From: Acinetobacter venetianus RAG-1 = CIP 110063
GTDB taxonomy: Bacteria > Pseudomonadota > Gammaproteobacteria > Pseudomonadales > Moraxellaceae
Assembly: GCF_000368585.1 (NCBI RefSeq)
Contig: NZ_KB849558.1
Span: forward strand, 1,825,043 to 1,889,042
Direction of reading: 5' to 3'
DNA: 64,000 bases
Position 1 is the first letter of the stretch, and the number at the start of each line of letters is the position of its first letter. Both the position numbers and the translations under genes were made by a program. A model generated the notes under the pieces. It was not told the DNA's origin and did no database searches. It worked only from the letters and a program-made list of their open reading frames with translations. Of the stretch, positions 1-9,555 are shown one piece after another.

Positions 1-2
1 AA

Positions 3-371
3 CAACTGATTCCAGTCATTCACCATGAAAGTAATGATTATGCTGGCATTGAAAGTAGTTTAGCGCTTTCGATTTGTTGGAAATTTTCTAAAGTTGAGTT
101 CCCAAAAACTGTTCATTGGTGCAGTGAACTCAGCATCAGCAATTTAGAAATTAAAGATGAATTTACCGCTGCAATCAAAGCGCAAGCTTGGTTAGGGACG
201 CTGGGCAGTGATGAACTTTGGCAAACGCCTTTATTTGCTGAAATTACAGTTGATCCTAAAACCAATAGCTTAAAGAGCTATCACATTCATTTCTTATCTA
301 AAGGGAAAATCATCTCTTTAAGAAAAAATTCAAAGCAGAGTGTGACGGTTAAGCAAATGCAGAGTATGTAA
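3..371 (+). CDS. Hypothetical protein, 3' end only
   Basis: The reading frame is open from the window edge and ends in TAA at 369-371, giving the last 122 residues of a protein whose start lies outside. I do not recognise the family. It contains the stretch ICWKFSKVEF followed by a Trp-Cys pair and alternating short polar strands, ending in a basic, serine-rich tail. The same pattern recurs in the broken gene just downstream (443-900), so the two are tandem paralogues. No membrane segment is visible in this part. No function can be assigned. Confidence 0.7.
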   Translation, partial: QLIPVIHHESNDYAGIESSLALSICWKFSKVEFPKTVHWCSELSISNLEIKDEFTAAIKAQAWLGTLGSDELWQTPLFAEITVDPKTNSLKSYHIHFLSKGKIISLRKNSKQSVTVKQMQSM

Positions 372-442
372 TCCTTTGGGATGCATACTTTTCTCTAAAT
401 TCCATGATTAAAATTAATAGATAAAATTACTCAAAATCGAAT

Positions 443-900
443 ATGAATAAAGAAGAAGTTACACAGGAAAAACAAGAAGAGGAAAGGTATTTAAAATGGT
501 CAAAATATGTTTATTCCAGCAAAAGAAGAATTCAACGTAGAGTCTTGGCTATAGAGCGTGATATTGCCCACACTATTCTTCAATTCAAAACATATAAACA
601 AAGCGAAGACTTAGAAACTTTTATTGCTTTTTAAGCTGTTGGAAATTTTCCAAGGTAGATTTTGGAAAAAGTACGTTTTGGTGTGATGCGATCAATTTCG
701 ATGAATTTAAAATGATGAATAATCGTACTTTCACATTTAGTGGACATGCTTGGATTGGTATGACTGAAAATACAAGTAATGAATGGAATGTTTCCTGTTC
801 AGGTACTTTCACTATTAATGGTAACTACAATAAACTCAAGCATTATGATTTTTACTTCTATGACAAAGAACAAACTATCCGCTTAACTAAAATGCGTTAA
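443..900 (+). pseudogene. Frameshifted paralogue of the preceding gene
   Basis: An ATG at 443 opens a frame that stops at 632-634, just after a run of five T residues (628-632). Adding one T makes the frame continue as FIAFLSCWKFSKVDF and on to the TAA at 898-900, giving a product of about 153 residues. The continuation aligns with the gene at 3-371: CWKFSKVDF against CWKFSKVEF, then a shared Trp-Cys pair, a TINGNYNKLKHYDFYF region against TVDPKTNSLKSYHIHF, and a similar end. It is therefore a duplicated gene disrupted by a one-base homopolymer contraction, or a sequencing error. The N-terminus is charged and rich in Glu, Lys and Arg. The last 4 bp overlap the convergent gene at 897-1352. Confidence 0.7.
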
Positions 901-1352
901 CTCAAAGAATCATAATTTTGCTTTTTACTCATCAGAAAGTAACAAGCATTCGCACTCATACATCCCAAAACCATTAAAAACAAAAGTGCAAAATAAACCA
1001 TCAAACCAATAAATAATACTGAGAAATCAGTCTGATCAACTTGAGCTTCTAAAAAAATCATTAAAACGAATGGCATCCACACAATAAAAAGAACCAAGCC
1101 CGATTTTAAAATTTGAACAAGATCGAAAATCTTTTTCGGCAACTTCAATACCGCCAATACAATAGCGTAAGCAATAAAGCCAATTAGCCATAAAATCGGT
1201 GTCAGATAGACCATAACTTCAAATCCTCGGCTCGCTAGGCGTGTCACATGATCCTGCTGAACATATAAAAATACACAGAAAGGAATAACAAAACTTAAAA
1301 CAGACACCAAACTCGCAACCAATGATGCACAGACTAAAGACCAAGATCTCAT
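897..1352 (-). CDS. Small four-helix membrane protein
   Basis: A 151-residue protein made almost entirely of hydrophobic segments, at roughly residues 5-30, 48-70, 84-104 and 112-140, so an inner-membrane protein with four helices is likely. I chose the ATG at 1352, preceded by a purine-rich GGAAAA. The frame is open upstream to 1433, but that extra stretch is polar and looks like leader. It is convergent with, and overlaps by 4 bp, the broken gene ending at 900. The gap to metG is about 200 bp, so it has its own promoter and is divergent from metG. Family not recognised. Confidence 0.65.
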   Translation of the reverse strand: MRSWSLVCASLVASLVSVLSFVIPFCVFLYVQQDHVTRLASRGFEVMVYLTPILWLIGFIAYAIVLAVLKLPKKIFDLVQILKSGLVLFIVWMPFVLMIFLEAQVDQTDFSVLFIGLMVYFALLFLMVLGCMSANACYFLMSKKQNYDSLS

Positions 1353-1554
1353 TTTTATTTTCCATTCTTTGATATTGTAATTATTCTCAATCAAACAAAT
1401 GTGCTTTGATTGAAGCCAATGTGAAGATTGCATGAAGTCTTAAAACGATGAGATCACAATAGGATTAAAAGATTTCCCTGATTCATTTGTGCAAGTCTGT
1501 CCTAAGTCATGTAAAATCATCTGCCTTGCAAATACGAATGAGAGAACAATATCC

Positions 1555-3612
1555 GTGCGTAAAATTTTAGTCACCAATGCCCTACCTTATGCCAATGGTC
1601 CAATCCATATGGGTCACTTACTCGGTTATATCCAAGCAGATATTTGGGTTCGTGCGATGCGTGCAATGGGCCATGATGTGACTTATGTATGTGCGGATGA
1701 TGCTCACGGTACTGCAATCATGTTACGTGCCGAAGCGAATGGGATTAGCCCAGAAGCGCAAATTGCCAATGTGCAGAAAGAGCATATTCGTGATTTTGAT
1801 GGTTTTGGCGTACATTTTGATCATTATGATTCAACGCATAGCGATGCAAACAAAGCACGCGCTTCTGAGATTTATATCAAAAACCGTGAAGCAGACAACA
1901 TCGCAGTTCGTCCTGTAACCCAGTTATTTGATCCTGAAAAAGGCATGTTCCTATCTGACCGTTTCATCAAGGGCACTTGTCCGAAATGTAAAGCGGAAGA
2001 TCAATACGGTGACTCATGTGAAGTCTGCGGTACAACCTACAATGCAACTGAGTTACTGAACCCTCGTTCAACGCTGAGTGGTGCAACACCTGTTGAGAAG
2101 TCTTCAGACCATTATTTCTTTAAGCTGCCGAACTTTGCAGAATACTTACAGAAGTGGACGCGTGACGAAGGTCGTTTACCTTTATCCATTGCCAACAAGT
2201 TAGATGAATGGTTTGACGCAGGCTTAGCGGATTGGGATATTTCTCGTGATGCACCTTATTTTGGCTTTGAAATTCCAGATGCACCAAATAAATATTTCTA
2301 CGTTTGGGTAGATGCGCCGATTGGTTATATGTCGAGTTTTGAAAACTACATCAAAACTAAACGCCCTGATTTAAGCTTCGATGATTTCTGGAAAAAAGAT
2401 TCTGAAAATGAAGTCTATCACTTCATCGGTAAAGACATCGTTTACTTCCATGCACTGTTCTGGCCTGCAATGCTTGAGGGTGCAAACTACCGCACGCCAT
2501 CAGGTTTATTCGTCAATGGTTTCTTAACTGTAAATGGTCAGAAGATGTCGAAGTCTCGCGGCACATTCATTAAAGCTGAAACGTATTTACAGCATTTGAA
2601 TCCTGAATATTTACGTTATTACTTTGCCTCTAAGCTTTCAGACAAAGTTGAAGATTCGGATTTGAACTTAGATGACTTCGTTCAAAAAGTGAATTCTGAC
2701 CTTGTTGGTAAAGTGGTGAATATTGCCAGCCGTTGTGCAAAATTCATTAACACCAATTTCAACAATACGCTTTCAAGCACATGTGCAGAACCTGAACTTG
2801 TGCAAAGCTTTATTGATGCGGGCGATTCAATTGCTCAAGCCTATGAAGATCGTGAATTTTCTGCGGCGATCCGTGAAATCATGGCACTTGCGGATAAAGC
2901 GAATCAATATATTGATGAGAAAAAGCCATGGGCGCTTGCTAAGCAGGAAGGTCAAGAACAACAAGTTCATGATGTATGCTCAGTCGGTATTAACTTATTC
3001 CGTCAGCTTGCAATTTACTTGGCTCCTGTTCTTCCGACACTTGCGGCTCAAGTTCAAGCATTCCTACAACTTGAAAGCTTTAACTTTGAATCTCGCAAGC
3101 AAATCTTAGTTGGACATGAAATTGCTCAATTCCAACCGCTTATGCAGCGTGTTGATCCTAAAGCAGTTGCAGCAATGGTTGATGCATCGAAAGACTCTTT
3201 AGCTGCTGCGGCAGAAGCACCAAAAGTGGAAAAGAAAAAAGAGAAGAAAGCCGAGAAAAAGCCTGAGCCTAAAGTGGGTGAAGCTGAGATCATTGGCATT
3301 GAAGACTTTATGAAAGTTGACCTCCGTGTAGCTGAAGTTATAGAAGCTTCAACTGTCGAAGGTTCGGATAAATTACTTCAACTCACTTTAAATGTTGGTG
3401 AAGCTGAGCCACGCAATGTGTTTAGTGGCATTCGTGAGTTCTATCAGCCAGAAGACTTAAAAGGCAAATTGGTGGTGATGGTCGCGAACCTTGCACCTCG
3501 TAAAATGCGTTTTGGTATTTCTAACGGTATGGTACTTGCAGCGGGTAATGGTGAAGGTGTTTGGGTGATTTCACCTGAATCTGGTGCTAAAGCTGGAGAT
3601 AAAGTGTCTTAA
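1555..3612 (+). CDS. metG: Methionyl-tRNA synthetase
   Basis: Cytoplasmic enzyme that charges methionine onto both initiator and elongator tRNA-Met. The class I signature HMGH is at residues 18-21 and KMSKS at 330-334. Between them a zinc knuckle, C142-x2-C145-x9-C155-x2-C158, marks the four-cysteine MetG type. A Lys/Glu-rich linker leads to a C-terminal EMAP-II-like tRNA-binding and dimerisation domain from about residue 580. I start at the GTG at 1555 because the protein then begins [15 protein letters not shown], as the family does, with GAGAG about ten bases upstream. An in-frame ATG at 1489 would add 22 residues unlike the family. At 685 residues it is full length. A terminator hairpin follows at once. 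Confidence 0.95.
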   Translation: MRKILVTNALPYANGPIHMGHLLGYIQADIWVRAMRAMGHDVTYVCADDAHGTAIMLRAEANGISPEAQIANVQKEHIRDFDGFGVHFDHYDSTHSDANKARASEIYIKNREADNIAVRPVTQLFDPEKGMFLSDRFIKGTCPKCKAEDQYGDSCEVCGTTYNATELLNPRSTLSGATPVEKSSDHYFFKLPNFAEYLQKWTRDEGRLPLSIANKLDEWFDAGLADWDISRDAPYFGFEIPDAPNKYFYVWVDAPIGYMSSFENYIKTKRPDLSFDDFWKKDSENEVYHFIGKDIVYFHALFWPAMLEGANYRTPSGLFVNGFLTVNGQKMSKSRGTFIKAETYLQHLNPEYLRYYFASKLSDKVEDSDLNLDDFVQKVNSDLVGKVVNIASRCAKFINTNFNNTLSSTCAEPELVQSFIDAGDSIAQAYEDREFSAAIREIMALADKANQYIDEKKPWALAKQEGQEQQVHDVCSVGINLFRQLAIYLAPVLPTLAAQVQAFLQLESFNFESRKQILVGHEIAQFQPLMQRVDPKAVAAMVDASKDSLAAAAEAPKVEKKKEKKAEKKPEPKVGEAEIIGIEDFMKVDLRVAEVIEASTVEGSDKLLQLTLNVGEAEPRNVFSGIREFYQPEDLKGKLVVMVANLAPRKMRFGISNGMVLAAGNGEGVWVISPESGAKAGDKVS

Positions 3613-3634
3613 TGCTTTTAAGTTAAAGATGATG

Positions 3635-3668
3635 AAAAGCCTCTACTGATGTAGGGGCTTTTTATTTT
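3635..3668 (+). terminator. Rho-independent terminator of metG
   Basis: Stem GCCTCTAC / GTAGGGGC with one wobble pair and a four-base loop, followed by a T-rich run, 20-odd bases after the metG stop. The convergent gene stops at 3668, so it may share the hairpin. Confidence 0.85.
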
Positions 3669-4093
3669 TATAAGGATATCGTTCCTTTCACATTTAGAAT
3701 AGGCATTAAAACGCCATCGAGCTCATTAGTCATATCACCCACAAAACAAATTACACTATTACGAGGTACTTTTTTTAAATACTTCTTTACTTTAACTTTT
3801 AAAGGAGTTTTTCCTAATTTAACTTCTTGAAATATAATTACATCTTTGCTTGATGATGTAATATTACATAATGCCAATAAAGCCGCTTCACCAACAGGTG
3901 TTAAATGAGGTTGTCCATCTATAAACCTACCACCCGACATACAACAGAAAATTGGTTTATCATCTATAAAAGTCTTAAAAACCATATATCTCAATTTCAG
4001 TCCCATTGGTAAATCATTTTCTTTTTTAATATTTAAATCGCATTTTAATGTCGATTCTACATTATCTATTAGATATGATTTAATCAGCGCCAT
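3668..4093 (-). CDS. Hypothetical protein, second gene of an AT-rich pair
   Basis: A 141-residue soluble protein, family not recognised. It has a Cys-Cys pair in PIFCCMSGGRF, a central segment LTPVGEAALLALCNITSSS and a basic region around residue 100. Its ATG overlaps the TAA of the upstream gene (4093-4914) by one base, so translational coupling is likely and the two probably act together. Codon use is visibly more AT-rich than in metG next door, which suggests acquisition. No signal peptide or membrane segment. Candidates are a partner or effector of the membrane protein encoded upstream; this is inference from gene order only. Confidence 0.6.
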   Translation of the reverse strand: MALIKSYLIDNVESTLKCDLNIKKENDLPMGLKLRYMVFKTFIDDKPIFCCMSGGRFIDGQPHLTPVGEAALLALCNITSSSKDVIIFQEVKLGKTPLKVKVKKYLKKVPRNSVICFVGDMTNELDGVLMPILNVKGTISL

Positions 4094-4914
4094 TACTCAT
4101 CACCATTACTCAAATTTAAAGTATTAACAATAATTTTATAAAAATCTTCTTCTCTAGACTTGATAAAATCGTAGAATTCTTCTAGGTCTTTTTCAAACTG
4201 AGATGTCACAGTAGGTACTAAAGATTCATCTTCCACTTCAACTATCCCTAATGCAACAAATAAATTCAAAATCGCTAATATTCCACCTTGGTAAAAATCT
4301 TCACTAATCTTTTGTTCTTCTAATTTTTTATCTAGCTCGTCTATTAAAGGAATACATATTTCTGGGAATATTTTTTTAAATGCAATTCCAGCTTTTATGG
4401 ATTTATGTAATACAAGTAAAACCAAATGTACTAAAGTACTACCCTCGGAAACTAAACGTGAAAATTTATCAGTTTCACTGTTACTCGAATAATGAGTAAT
4501 ATTGTTTTCTAAGAAATTATCTAATGTTTCTGATATTTCAGCTACTTTTGAATGCGAACTTAACTGAATACTAATACTTGATTCAATTTTTTCACGAATA
4601 TTTTCTAGGTTTTTCAACTCATCTGAAAAATCATTTTTCGATTCTTTTACTTTATCAACAATTGAAATTAATTTTTCTATTTGTGTATTTAACGATGCAC
4701 TTGTATTGACTTGAGACGCAGATTGGAAATAAGAATAAATAATCGCCAATAATGCTAAAACAATCGAAACGATAGTCCCCGAAATTGAAATATAATTCAG
4801 AGCTGATCCGCTACCAGCATAAAGAAAAGCAATACATTGCACAATGAATTGTACGATCATAATAAGTAGTATTATTAGAAGCCATTCTCTTTTAGAAAAG
4901 TTATTTGAATCCAT
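4093..4914 (-). CDS. Two-helix membrane protein with coiled coil
   Basis: A 273-residue protein. Two hydrophobic segments at about residues 12-34 and 40-64 form an N-terminal membrane hairpin. A long charged helical region (about 75-140), rich in Glu, Lys, Ser and Asn with heptad-like spacing, suggests a cytoplasmic coiled coil. The C-terminal half is helical and acidic and ends SREEDFYKIIVNTLNLSNGDE. The family is not recognised. It is the first gene of a two-gene unit with 3668-4093 (one-base overlap). The stretch is AT-rich and flanked by ordinary housekeeping genes, which fits a small acquired cassette. Confidence 0.6.
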   Translation of the reverse strand: MDSNNFSKREWLLIILLIMIVQFIVQCIAFLYAGSGSALNYISISGTIVSIVLALLAIIYSYFQSASQVNTSASLNTQIEKLISIVDKVKESKNDFSDELKNLENIREKIESSISIQLSSHSKVAEISETLDNFLENNITHYSSNSETDKFSRLVSEGSTLVHLVLLVLHKSIKAGIAFKKIFPEICIPLIDELDKKLEEQKISEDFYQGGILAILNLFVALGIVEVEDESLVPTVTSQFEKDLEEFYDFIKSREEDFYKIIVNTLNLSNGDE

Positions 4915-5015
4915 TTATGAAATGCTAATATTTTACATTGATAGATAAACTAGCATATTTTCAAAATATTTGTAATTCCCTTAATAAAACCAGATACTTA
5001 AGCAAAGGATCACTA

Positions 5016-5984
5016 ATGAAGCATTTATATTTAACCTTAATAGCTCTCACACTTAGCTCAACAATCCTCACCGCTAAAGCTGCTGAACCAACAACTACCC
5101 AAGCACAAAAACAAGTCGCTGGTTACTATCAATATCAAGCAGGTGACATACAAATCACAGCCCTGCTCGATGGTACAAACTTTATGTCACCAAGCTTGTT
5201 TAAAGACATACAGCAACAGCAAGTTCACGAGATATTAAAGAAATACTATGCAGATCAAGATAAAGGCGTACAAACCTCGATTAATGCCTTCCTCGTTAAT
5301 ACAGGAAAATCACTGGTTTTAGTCGATAGTGGTGCAGCTAGCTGCTTCGGTGCACACTTAGGTTCTGTTTTAACAAACCTAAAGGCATCAGGCTATCAAC
5401 CAGAGCAAGTTGATACGATTCTACTCACTCATTTACACCCCGATCATGTCTGCGGCATCAGTAAAGATGGGAAAGCCAACTTTCCAAATGCAACCGTATA
5501 TGTTTCTAGTGACGAAGCCAATTATTGGTTAGACCCTAAACAGGCAACCAAGCTTCCAAAAGATAAACAAGCGGGTTACGAAGGAACTGTGAAACACATT
5601 AAACAAGCCATTGCCCCGTACCAAGCCAAGCAACGCTTTAAAACTTATAAACTCGGTGACGACATTCAAGGTTTTAAAGTCATTAATACGGCTGGACATA
5701 CACCGGGGCATTTTAGCTATGAGCTAAAAAGCAAAGGTGAAAGCATCGTGTTTATTGGAGATATTGTTCATTCACACACTGTTCAGTTTGATCGACCTGA
5801 AACTGCAATCGAATATGATATTGACCCGAAAAAAGCCGTTGAAACTCGCTTAAAGCAATTTGCAAATTTTGCTAAAAATGGTCAAACCATTGCTGCACCA
5901 CATTTACCATTTCCGGGTATTGGGCATATTTATTCAGCTGATGGAAAAAGCTATCAATGGATTCCGATCCATTTTAAAGATTAA
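5016..5984 (+). CDS. Secreted metallo-beta-lactamase-fold hydrolase
   Basis: A 322-residue protein of the MBL-fold hydrolase superfamily. It starts with a signal peptide (MKHLYLTLIALTL..., cleavage probably after the AKA near residue 23), so it acts in the periplasm or outside. The zinc-binding signature THLHPDH is at residues 138-144 (H139, H141, D143, H144), with a later GHTPGH and a GDIVHSH that supply the remaining ligands. I chose the ATG at 5016, preceded by AAAGGA; the frame is open to 4938 but the upstream part would mask the signal peptide. The layout resembles lactonase-like MBL proteins, but the substrate cannot be read from sequence. Confidence 0.85.
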   Translation: MKHLYLTLIALTLSSTILTAKAAEPTTTQAQKQVAGYYQYQAGDIQITALLDGTNFMSPSLFKDIQQQQVHEILKKYYADQDKGVQTSINAFLVNTGKSLVLVDSGAASCFGAHLGSVLTNLKASGYQPEQVDTILLTHLHPDHVCGISKDGKANFPNATVYVSSDEANYWLDPKQATKLPKDKQAGYEGTVKHIKQAIAPYQAKQRFKTYKLGDDIQGFKVINTAGHTPGHFSYELKSKGESIVFIGDIVHSHTVQFDRPETAIEYDIDPKKAVETRLKQFANFAKNGQTIAAPHLPFPGIGHIYSADGKSYQWIPIHFKD

Positions 5985-6009
5985 GTGGAATAAGCAGAAT
6001 TTAACCTAT

Positions 6010-6040
6010 AAAAAAGCGACCTTGTTGGTCGCTCTTTTTT
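6010..6040. terminator. Bidirectional terminator
   Basis: Perfect stem AGCGACC / GGTCGCT with a five-base loop, A-run before and T-run after, lying between two convergent genes. It should stop transcription from both sides. Confidence 0.9.
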
Positions 6041-6041
6041 A

Positions 6042-6665
6042 TTACTTCATTCCAAAAATCAACTTCAAACCAAGCAGCGTCATTACCCCACCCGCTACAC
6101 GATCAAAAATCGCTTTTGATTTCAAATAGACTTTTCGTGGTCCTTCCGCAGATAGCGCAACAGCGACTAAGGAATACCATCCTGCATCAATAAAGAAGCA
6201 CAGCATTGGCAAAACCACGTAAAAATAGGTTGGAATTTCTTTCGGCAACAATGCAGTGAAAATACTTGCCAGTACGATCGCAATTTTGGGATTACTTAAC
6301 TGTGTAATTAAGCCTAATCGATAAGCTTGTGCAAAACTCATTGTTTGAACTGAGTTATCAGCTGTTTCCATCGGCTCTTTGGCATGTTTAATAATTTTAT
6401 AGGCCAGCCAAAGTAAGTAGAGACCACCACACACTTTTAAAATCAGATATGCTGATGGTACAGCCAATAAAATCGCCTGTAGCCCCATGACCGCTAAAAA
6501 CCCAAATAAAGCCGCACCTGTACCCGTGCCAAGTGCTGTAAATAACCCATGTTTACGTGAAATCGCAATTGAGTTTTTTGCCACATAAATAAATGTAGGA
6601 CCAGGGCTAATTGCACCAAGCATAAGTGCCAACGCAATTGAACCTAAAATCAATAAAGATTCCAA
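6042..6665 (-). CDS. LysE/RhtB-family amino-acid exporter
   Basis: Inner-membrane protein of about 207 residues with the LysE/RhtB pattern: about six hydrophobic segments, the early motif LGAISPGPTFIYVAKNS, a central QLSNPKIAIVLASIF, and a C-terminal AGGVMTLLGLKLIF. The family exports amino acids such as homoserine, threonine or lysine; the substrate here is unknown. No ATG fits. I favour the TTG at 6663-6665, since TTGAGG sits about six bases upstream as a ribosome binding site; an upstream in-frame TTG at 6677 would add four residues and swallow that site. It is convergent with the MBL gene and shares its terminator. Confidence 0.85.
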   Translation of the reverse strand: MESLLILGSIALALMLGAISPGPTFIYVAKNSIAISRKHGLFTALGTGTGAALFGFLAVMGLQAILLAVPSAYLILKVCGGLYLLWLAYKIIKHAKEPMETADNSVQTMSFAQAYRLGLITQLSNPKIAIVLASIFTALLPKEIPTYFYVVLPMLCFFIDAGWYSLVAVALSAEGPRKVYLKSKAIFDRVAGGVMTLLGLKLIFGMK

Positions 6666-7028
6666 GATAAACCTCAAGATTAGAAGAATTTTCCAGCGAA
6701 TATTTTACTTTAAAACTACTTTTTAGAGATAGAAAAATTTTTAGAGAACATCATTAATTTTTCTGAAAAGATTTACTGATAGATTATAAATATTTTTAAA
6801 ATCTTAAATTTAGAGTAAAAACTCAATTCTTTTTCCTGTTTGAATAGTTAGAACATAACACAGTCTAATGCTGAGTTTATAAAATATCCGTTTTTTCCAT
6901 AAAACTAATTTTATGATCAAAATTTATAATATTTTTAATTGTAAATTTCATTTATTTTCCACAACATAAAACCCATAATAAAATTATGGTTTTATCCATT
7001 TTATCAAAAAAACAATGAGGCACATCAG
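6666..7028. promoter_or_regulatory. AT-rich intergenic region with inverted repeat before ohyA
   Basis: A very AT-rich gap of about 360 bp between divergent genes, with no ORF of note. The clearest structure is an inverted repeat, ATAAAACCCATAAT at 6966-6979 against ATTATGGTTTTAT at 6983-6995, complementary over 13 bases apart from one extra C. It ends about 33 bp before the oleate hydratase ATG, a sensible place for an operator. AATGAGG at about 7014-7020 is the ribosome binding site. Confidence 0.5.
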
Positions 7029-8651
7029 ATGCAAAGTAAAAAACACAACGCATTAAATACTTCAAAATCACATATCTGGATTGTTGGCGGCGGTATTGCA
7101 GGTATGGCTGCTGCTGCATTTGCCATTCGAGATGCAAAAGTGCCAGCACAAAATATTCATATTTTAGAAGAGCTAGACGTTTCTGGTGGCTCAATGGATG
7201 GTGGTCATAATCCGCTCAATCCTAATCATGCATGGGTAACTCGTGGCGGTCGCATGCTCACAGATGAAACCTATTTATGTACTTGGGACTTATTTTCAAC
7301 GATTCCTTCTTTGGAAGATCCAAATACCTCAGTTAGAGAAGAATGCACACAGTTTAATGAGCAAATCAGAACCCATGCTCAAGCCCGTTTGATTGACTCA
7401 AAACACACGATTTTAGATGCTGAGAAATTGGGGCTATCGACCATGCATCGTGCTCAAATGCTCAGACTGCTTGCCCTAAAAGAAAATCGTATCGGTAGTC
7501 GTCGTATTGATGAGTTTTTTGATGACGCATTTTTTCAAACCAATTTCTGGCGGATGTGGCGCACCACATTTGCATTCCAGAAGTGGCATAGTGCGGCGGA
7601 ACTACGTCGTTATTTCCTAAGATTTATCCAAGAACTACCAAGAATCCACACTTTAGCAGGCGTTAAACGGACTAAATACAACCAATATGATTCTATGATT
7701 TTGCCACTACAACGCTGGTTAGTTGAACAAGGCGTTGATGTTCGTTTTGGCAGCTATGTCACCGATGCAGATTTTAGTGAAGATGCACAAACAGGTGAAC
7801 GTAAAGCAACTAAACTTTATTTAAAAGTTCCAGAAGGTACTGAACAGATTGAACTTAACGCTGAAGATGTTGCACTGTTTACACTTGGTTCTATTACTGC
7901 TGACTCACGTTACGGCGATAAACATGATGTCCCTGAACTGATTCGAGATCGACAAGATCATGGGTGGCGTTTATGGGAGACATTAGCACAAAAAGCATCA
8001 GATTTCGGTCGACCTATGACGTTTTATGGCAATGTCGATGAACATAAATGGAAGTCATTTACGCTGACAATGCATGATGATGTGCTGCTGAAACGTATTA
8101 TTGCTTATACAGGCAATGAACCCGGAACTGGCGCATTAATGACATGGTTTGAGTCTGGTTGGCATCTTTCTGTGGTCGTCCCTGCTCAACCCCATTTTGC
8201 AGACTTACCTGAAGGCAAATTTACGCTATGGGGTTATGGTTTTGAAATCGATCATATCGGTGACTACATTAAAAAACCAATGAGTGAAGCGACAGGTCAG
8301 GAAATCTTAATTGAATTGATCCAGCAGCTTGGTTTTGACGATATTTTAGATCATGTACTTGCACACACGGATATCACAACCGTCATGATGCCTTATGCTT
8401 CAGCGCTTTTCGCATGTCGTAAAGAAGGCGATCGTCCACTTTTGATTCCTGAAAATGCAGCCAACTTTGCGTTCTTAGGTCAGTTTGTTGAACTTGAAGA
8501 TGATGTAGTGTTCACAGTCGAATATTCAATTCGTGGGGCAATGCTCGCCATCTATGAATTATTTGGTGTCGATCGAGAAGTACCTGATATTTATAATGGA
8601 TTGCTTGATCCAAAAGTTGGGTTAAAAGCTTTAGAAGCGGTATTCCATTAA
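7029..8651 (+). CDS. ohyA: Oleate hydratase
   Basis: FAD-dependent enzyme that adds water across the cis-9 double bond of oleic and related acids to give 10-hydroxy fatty acids (the family once called myosin-cross-reactive antigen). The dinucleotide fold GGGIAG is at residues 20-25, followed by EELDVSGGSMDG and the RGGRMLTDETYLCTWDLFS block typical of the family. At 540 residues it is slightly shorter than the commonest forms but complete at both ends. Cytoplasmic or membrane-associated. It stands alone between divergent and convergent neighbours, so it is monocistronic, and the inverted repeat in its leader may be a fatty-acid-responsive operator (inference). It probably helps detoxify unsaturated fatty acids. 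Confidence 0.92.
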   Translation: MQSKKHNALNTSKSHIWIVGGGIAGMAAAAFAIRDAKVPAQNIHILEELDVSGGSMDGGHNPLNPNHAWVTRGGRMLTDETYLCTWDLFSTIPSLEDPNTSVREECTQFNEQIRTHAQARLIDSKHTILDAEKLGLSTMHRAQMLRLLALKENRIGSRRIDEFFDDAFFQTNFWRMWRTTFAFQKWHSAAELRRYFLRFIQELPRIHTLAGVKRTKYNQYDSMILPLQRWLVEQGVDVRFGSYVTDADFSEDAQTGERKATKLYLKVPEGTEQIELNAEDVALFTLGSITADSRYGDKHDVPELIRDRQDHGWRLWETLAQKASDFGRPMTFYGNVDEHKWKSFTLTMHDDVLLKRIIAYTGNEPGTGALMTWFESGWHLSVVVPAQPHFADLPEGKFTLWGYGFEIDHIGDYIKKPMSEATGQEILIELIQQLGFDDILDHVLAHTDITTVMMPYASALFACRKEGDRPLLIPENAANFAFLGQFVELEDDVVFTVEYSIRGAMLAIYELFGVDREVPDIYNGLLDPKVGLKALEAVFH

Positions 8652-8659
8652 ACAAAGGT

Positions 8660-8690
8660 TGAGGAATAGGTCATCTCTGACTTATTCCTT
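8660..8690. terminator. Bidirectional terminator
   Basis: Stem GGAATAGGTCA / TGACTTATTCC with a four-base loop and one wobble pair, between the convergent oleate hydratase and methyltransferase genes. T-rich sequence follows on the plus side. Confidence 0.7.
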
Positions 8691-8695
8691 AGTTT

Positions 8696-9454
8696 CTATT
8701 TACACAAAACCAGATAAACAACTTCACTGGTAAATGAACCATCCGACTGAACTTGATAATATTGTTGGGCTTGATCAGATGCTTTGCTTTGTAAATATCG
8801 AATGGTCTGCACAGCATGAGCTGGTGTTTGCATGCGTTCCGTCCAACGTTGAAACTCCAAATTCAAGGATTGTTTTTCAATCGTTTCAACTTTAAATCCT
8901 GCATATTCTGCAAAACGCATCCATTCTTGCAAACTATAATTTCGAACATGACTCGGATCACGAATCGTTTCTATCGTCTGAAAGAATGTATCAATAACTG
9001 GATGTGAATTGCCTAAAATATCAATAATAATGGCTTTACCAGATGCTGTTAATACACGGTGCATCTCACTCATGGCCTGAGCGACATTTTGCCAATGATG
9101 TGCTGAATAACGGCTAATAACACAATCAAAACTACCATCGGCAAAAGCTAAAGATTCTGCTGCACCTTGTTGTCCTACGACATTTTGCAATCCTTTTTGC
9201 TGTGCTTGAGACACAACCAATTCAACCATCGACGGTGTTAAATCATAGGCTGTTACTTGTTCTACAAATGGCGCAACTTGATAGCTAACATGACCACCAC
9301 CACAGCCTAAATCTAAAACTCGTTTTAATTGATGTGCTTGAATACACTGCTGCATTTTCTCAAACTCTATGCCCTGTGCATGCACTGAACTATTTAAATA
9401 AGCTTGAGATTTGTCTTGATATTGCTGTTGATTAACATGATGTTGGGTATTCAT
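8696..9454 (-). CDS. SAM-dependent class I methyltransferase
   Basis: A 252-residue cytoplasmic methyltransferase. The SAM-binding motif VLDLGCGGGHVSY lies near residues 45-57, with the acidic YDLTP strand after it and ISRYSAHHWQNVAQAMSEMHRVL as the usual post-motif region of the UbiE/Methyltransf_11 group. The Gln-rich N-terminus (HHVNQQQYQDKS) is also typical of this branch. The substrate cannot be told. It is a single gene, convergent with ohyA and followed upstream by a gap of about 100 bp to the next minus-strand gene. Confidence 0.85.
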   Translation of the reverse strand: MNTQHHVNQQQYQDKSQAYLNSSVHAQGIEFEKMQQCIQAHQLKRVLDLGCGGGHVSYQVAPFVEQVTAYDLTPSMVELVVSQAQQKGLQNVVGQQGAAESLAFADGSFDCVISRYSAHHWQNVAQAMSEMHRVLTASGKAIIIDILGNSHPVIDTFFQTIETIRDPSHVRNYSLQEWMRFAEYAGFKVETIEKQSLNLEFQRWTERMQTPAHAVQTIRYLQSKASDQAQQYYQVQSDGSFTSEVVYLVLCK

Positions 9455-9555
9455 TATTATTCCAAAAAAGAATCGTGGTGCTTTTTAAAATAGCCAATTC
9501 ATTATAAAAATAAAAATGATGTATTTTAATAAAATTAATAAAAATAAGTTATCAA

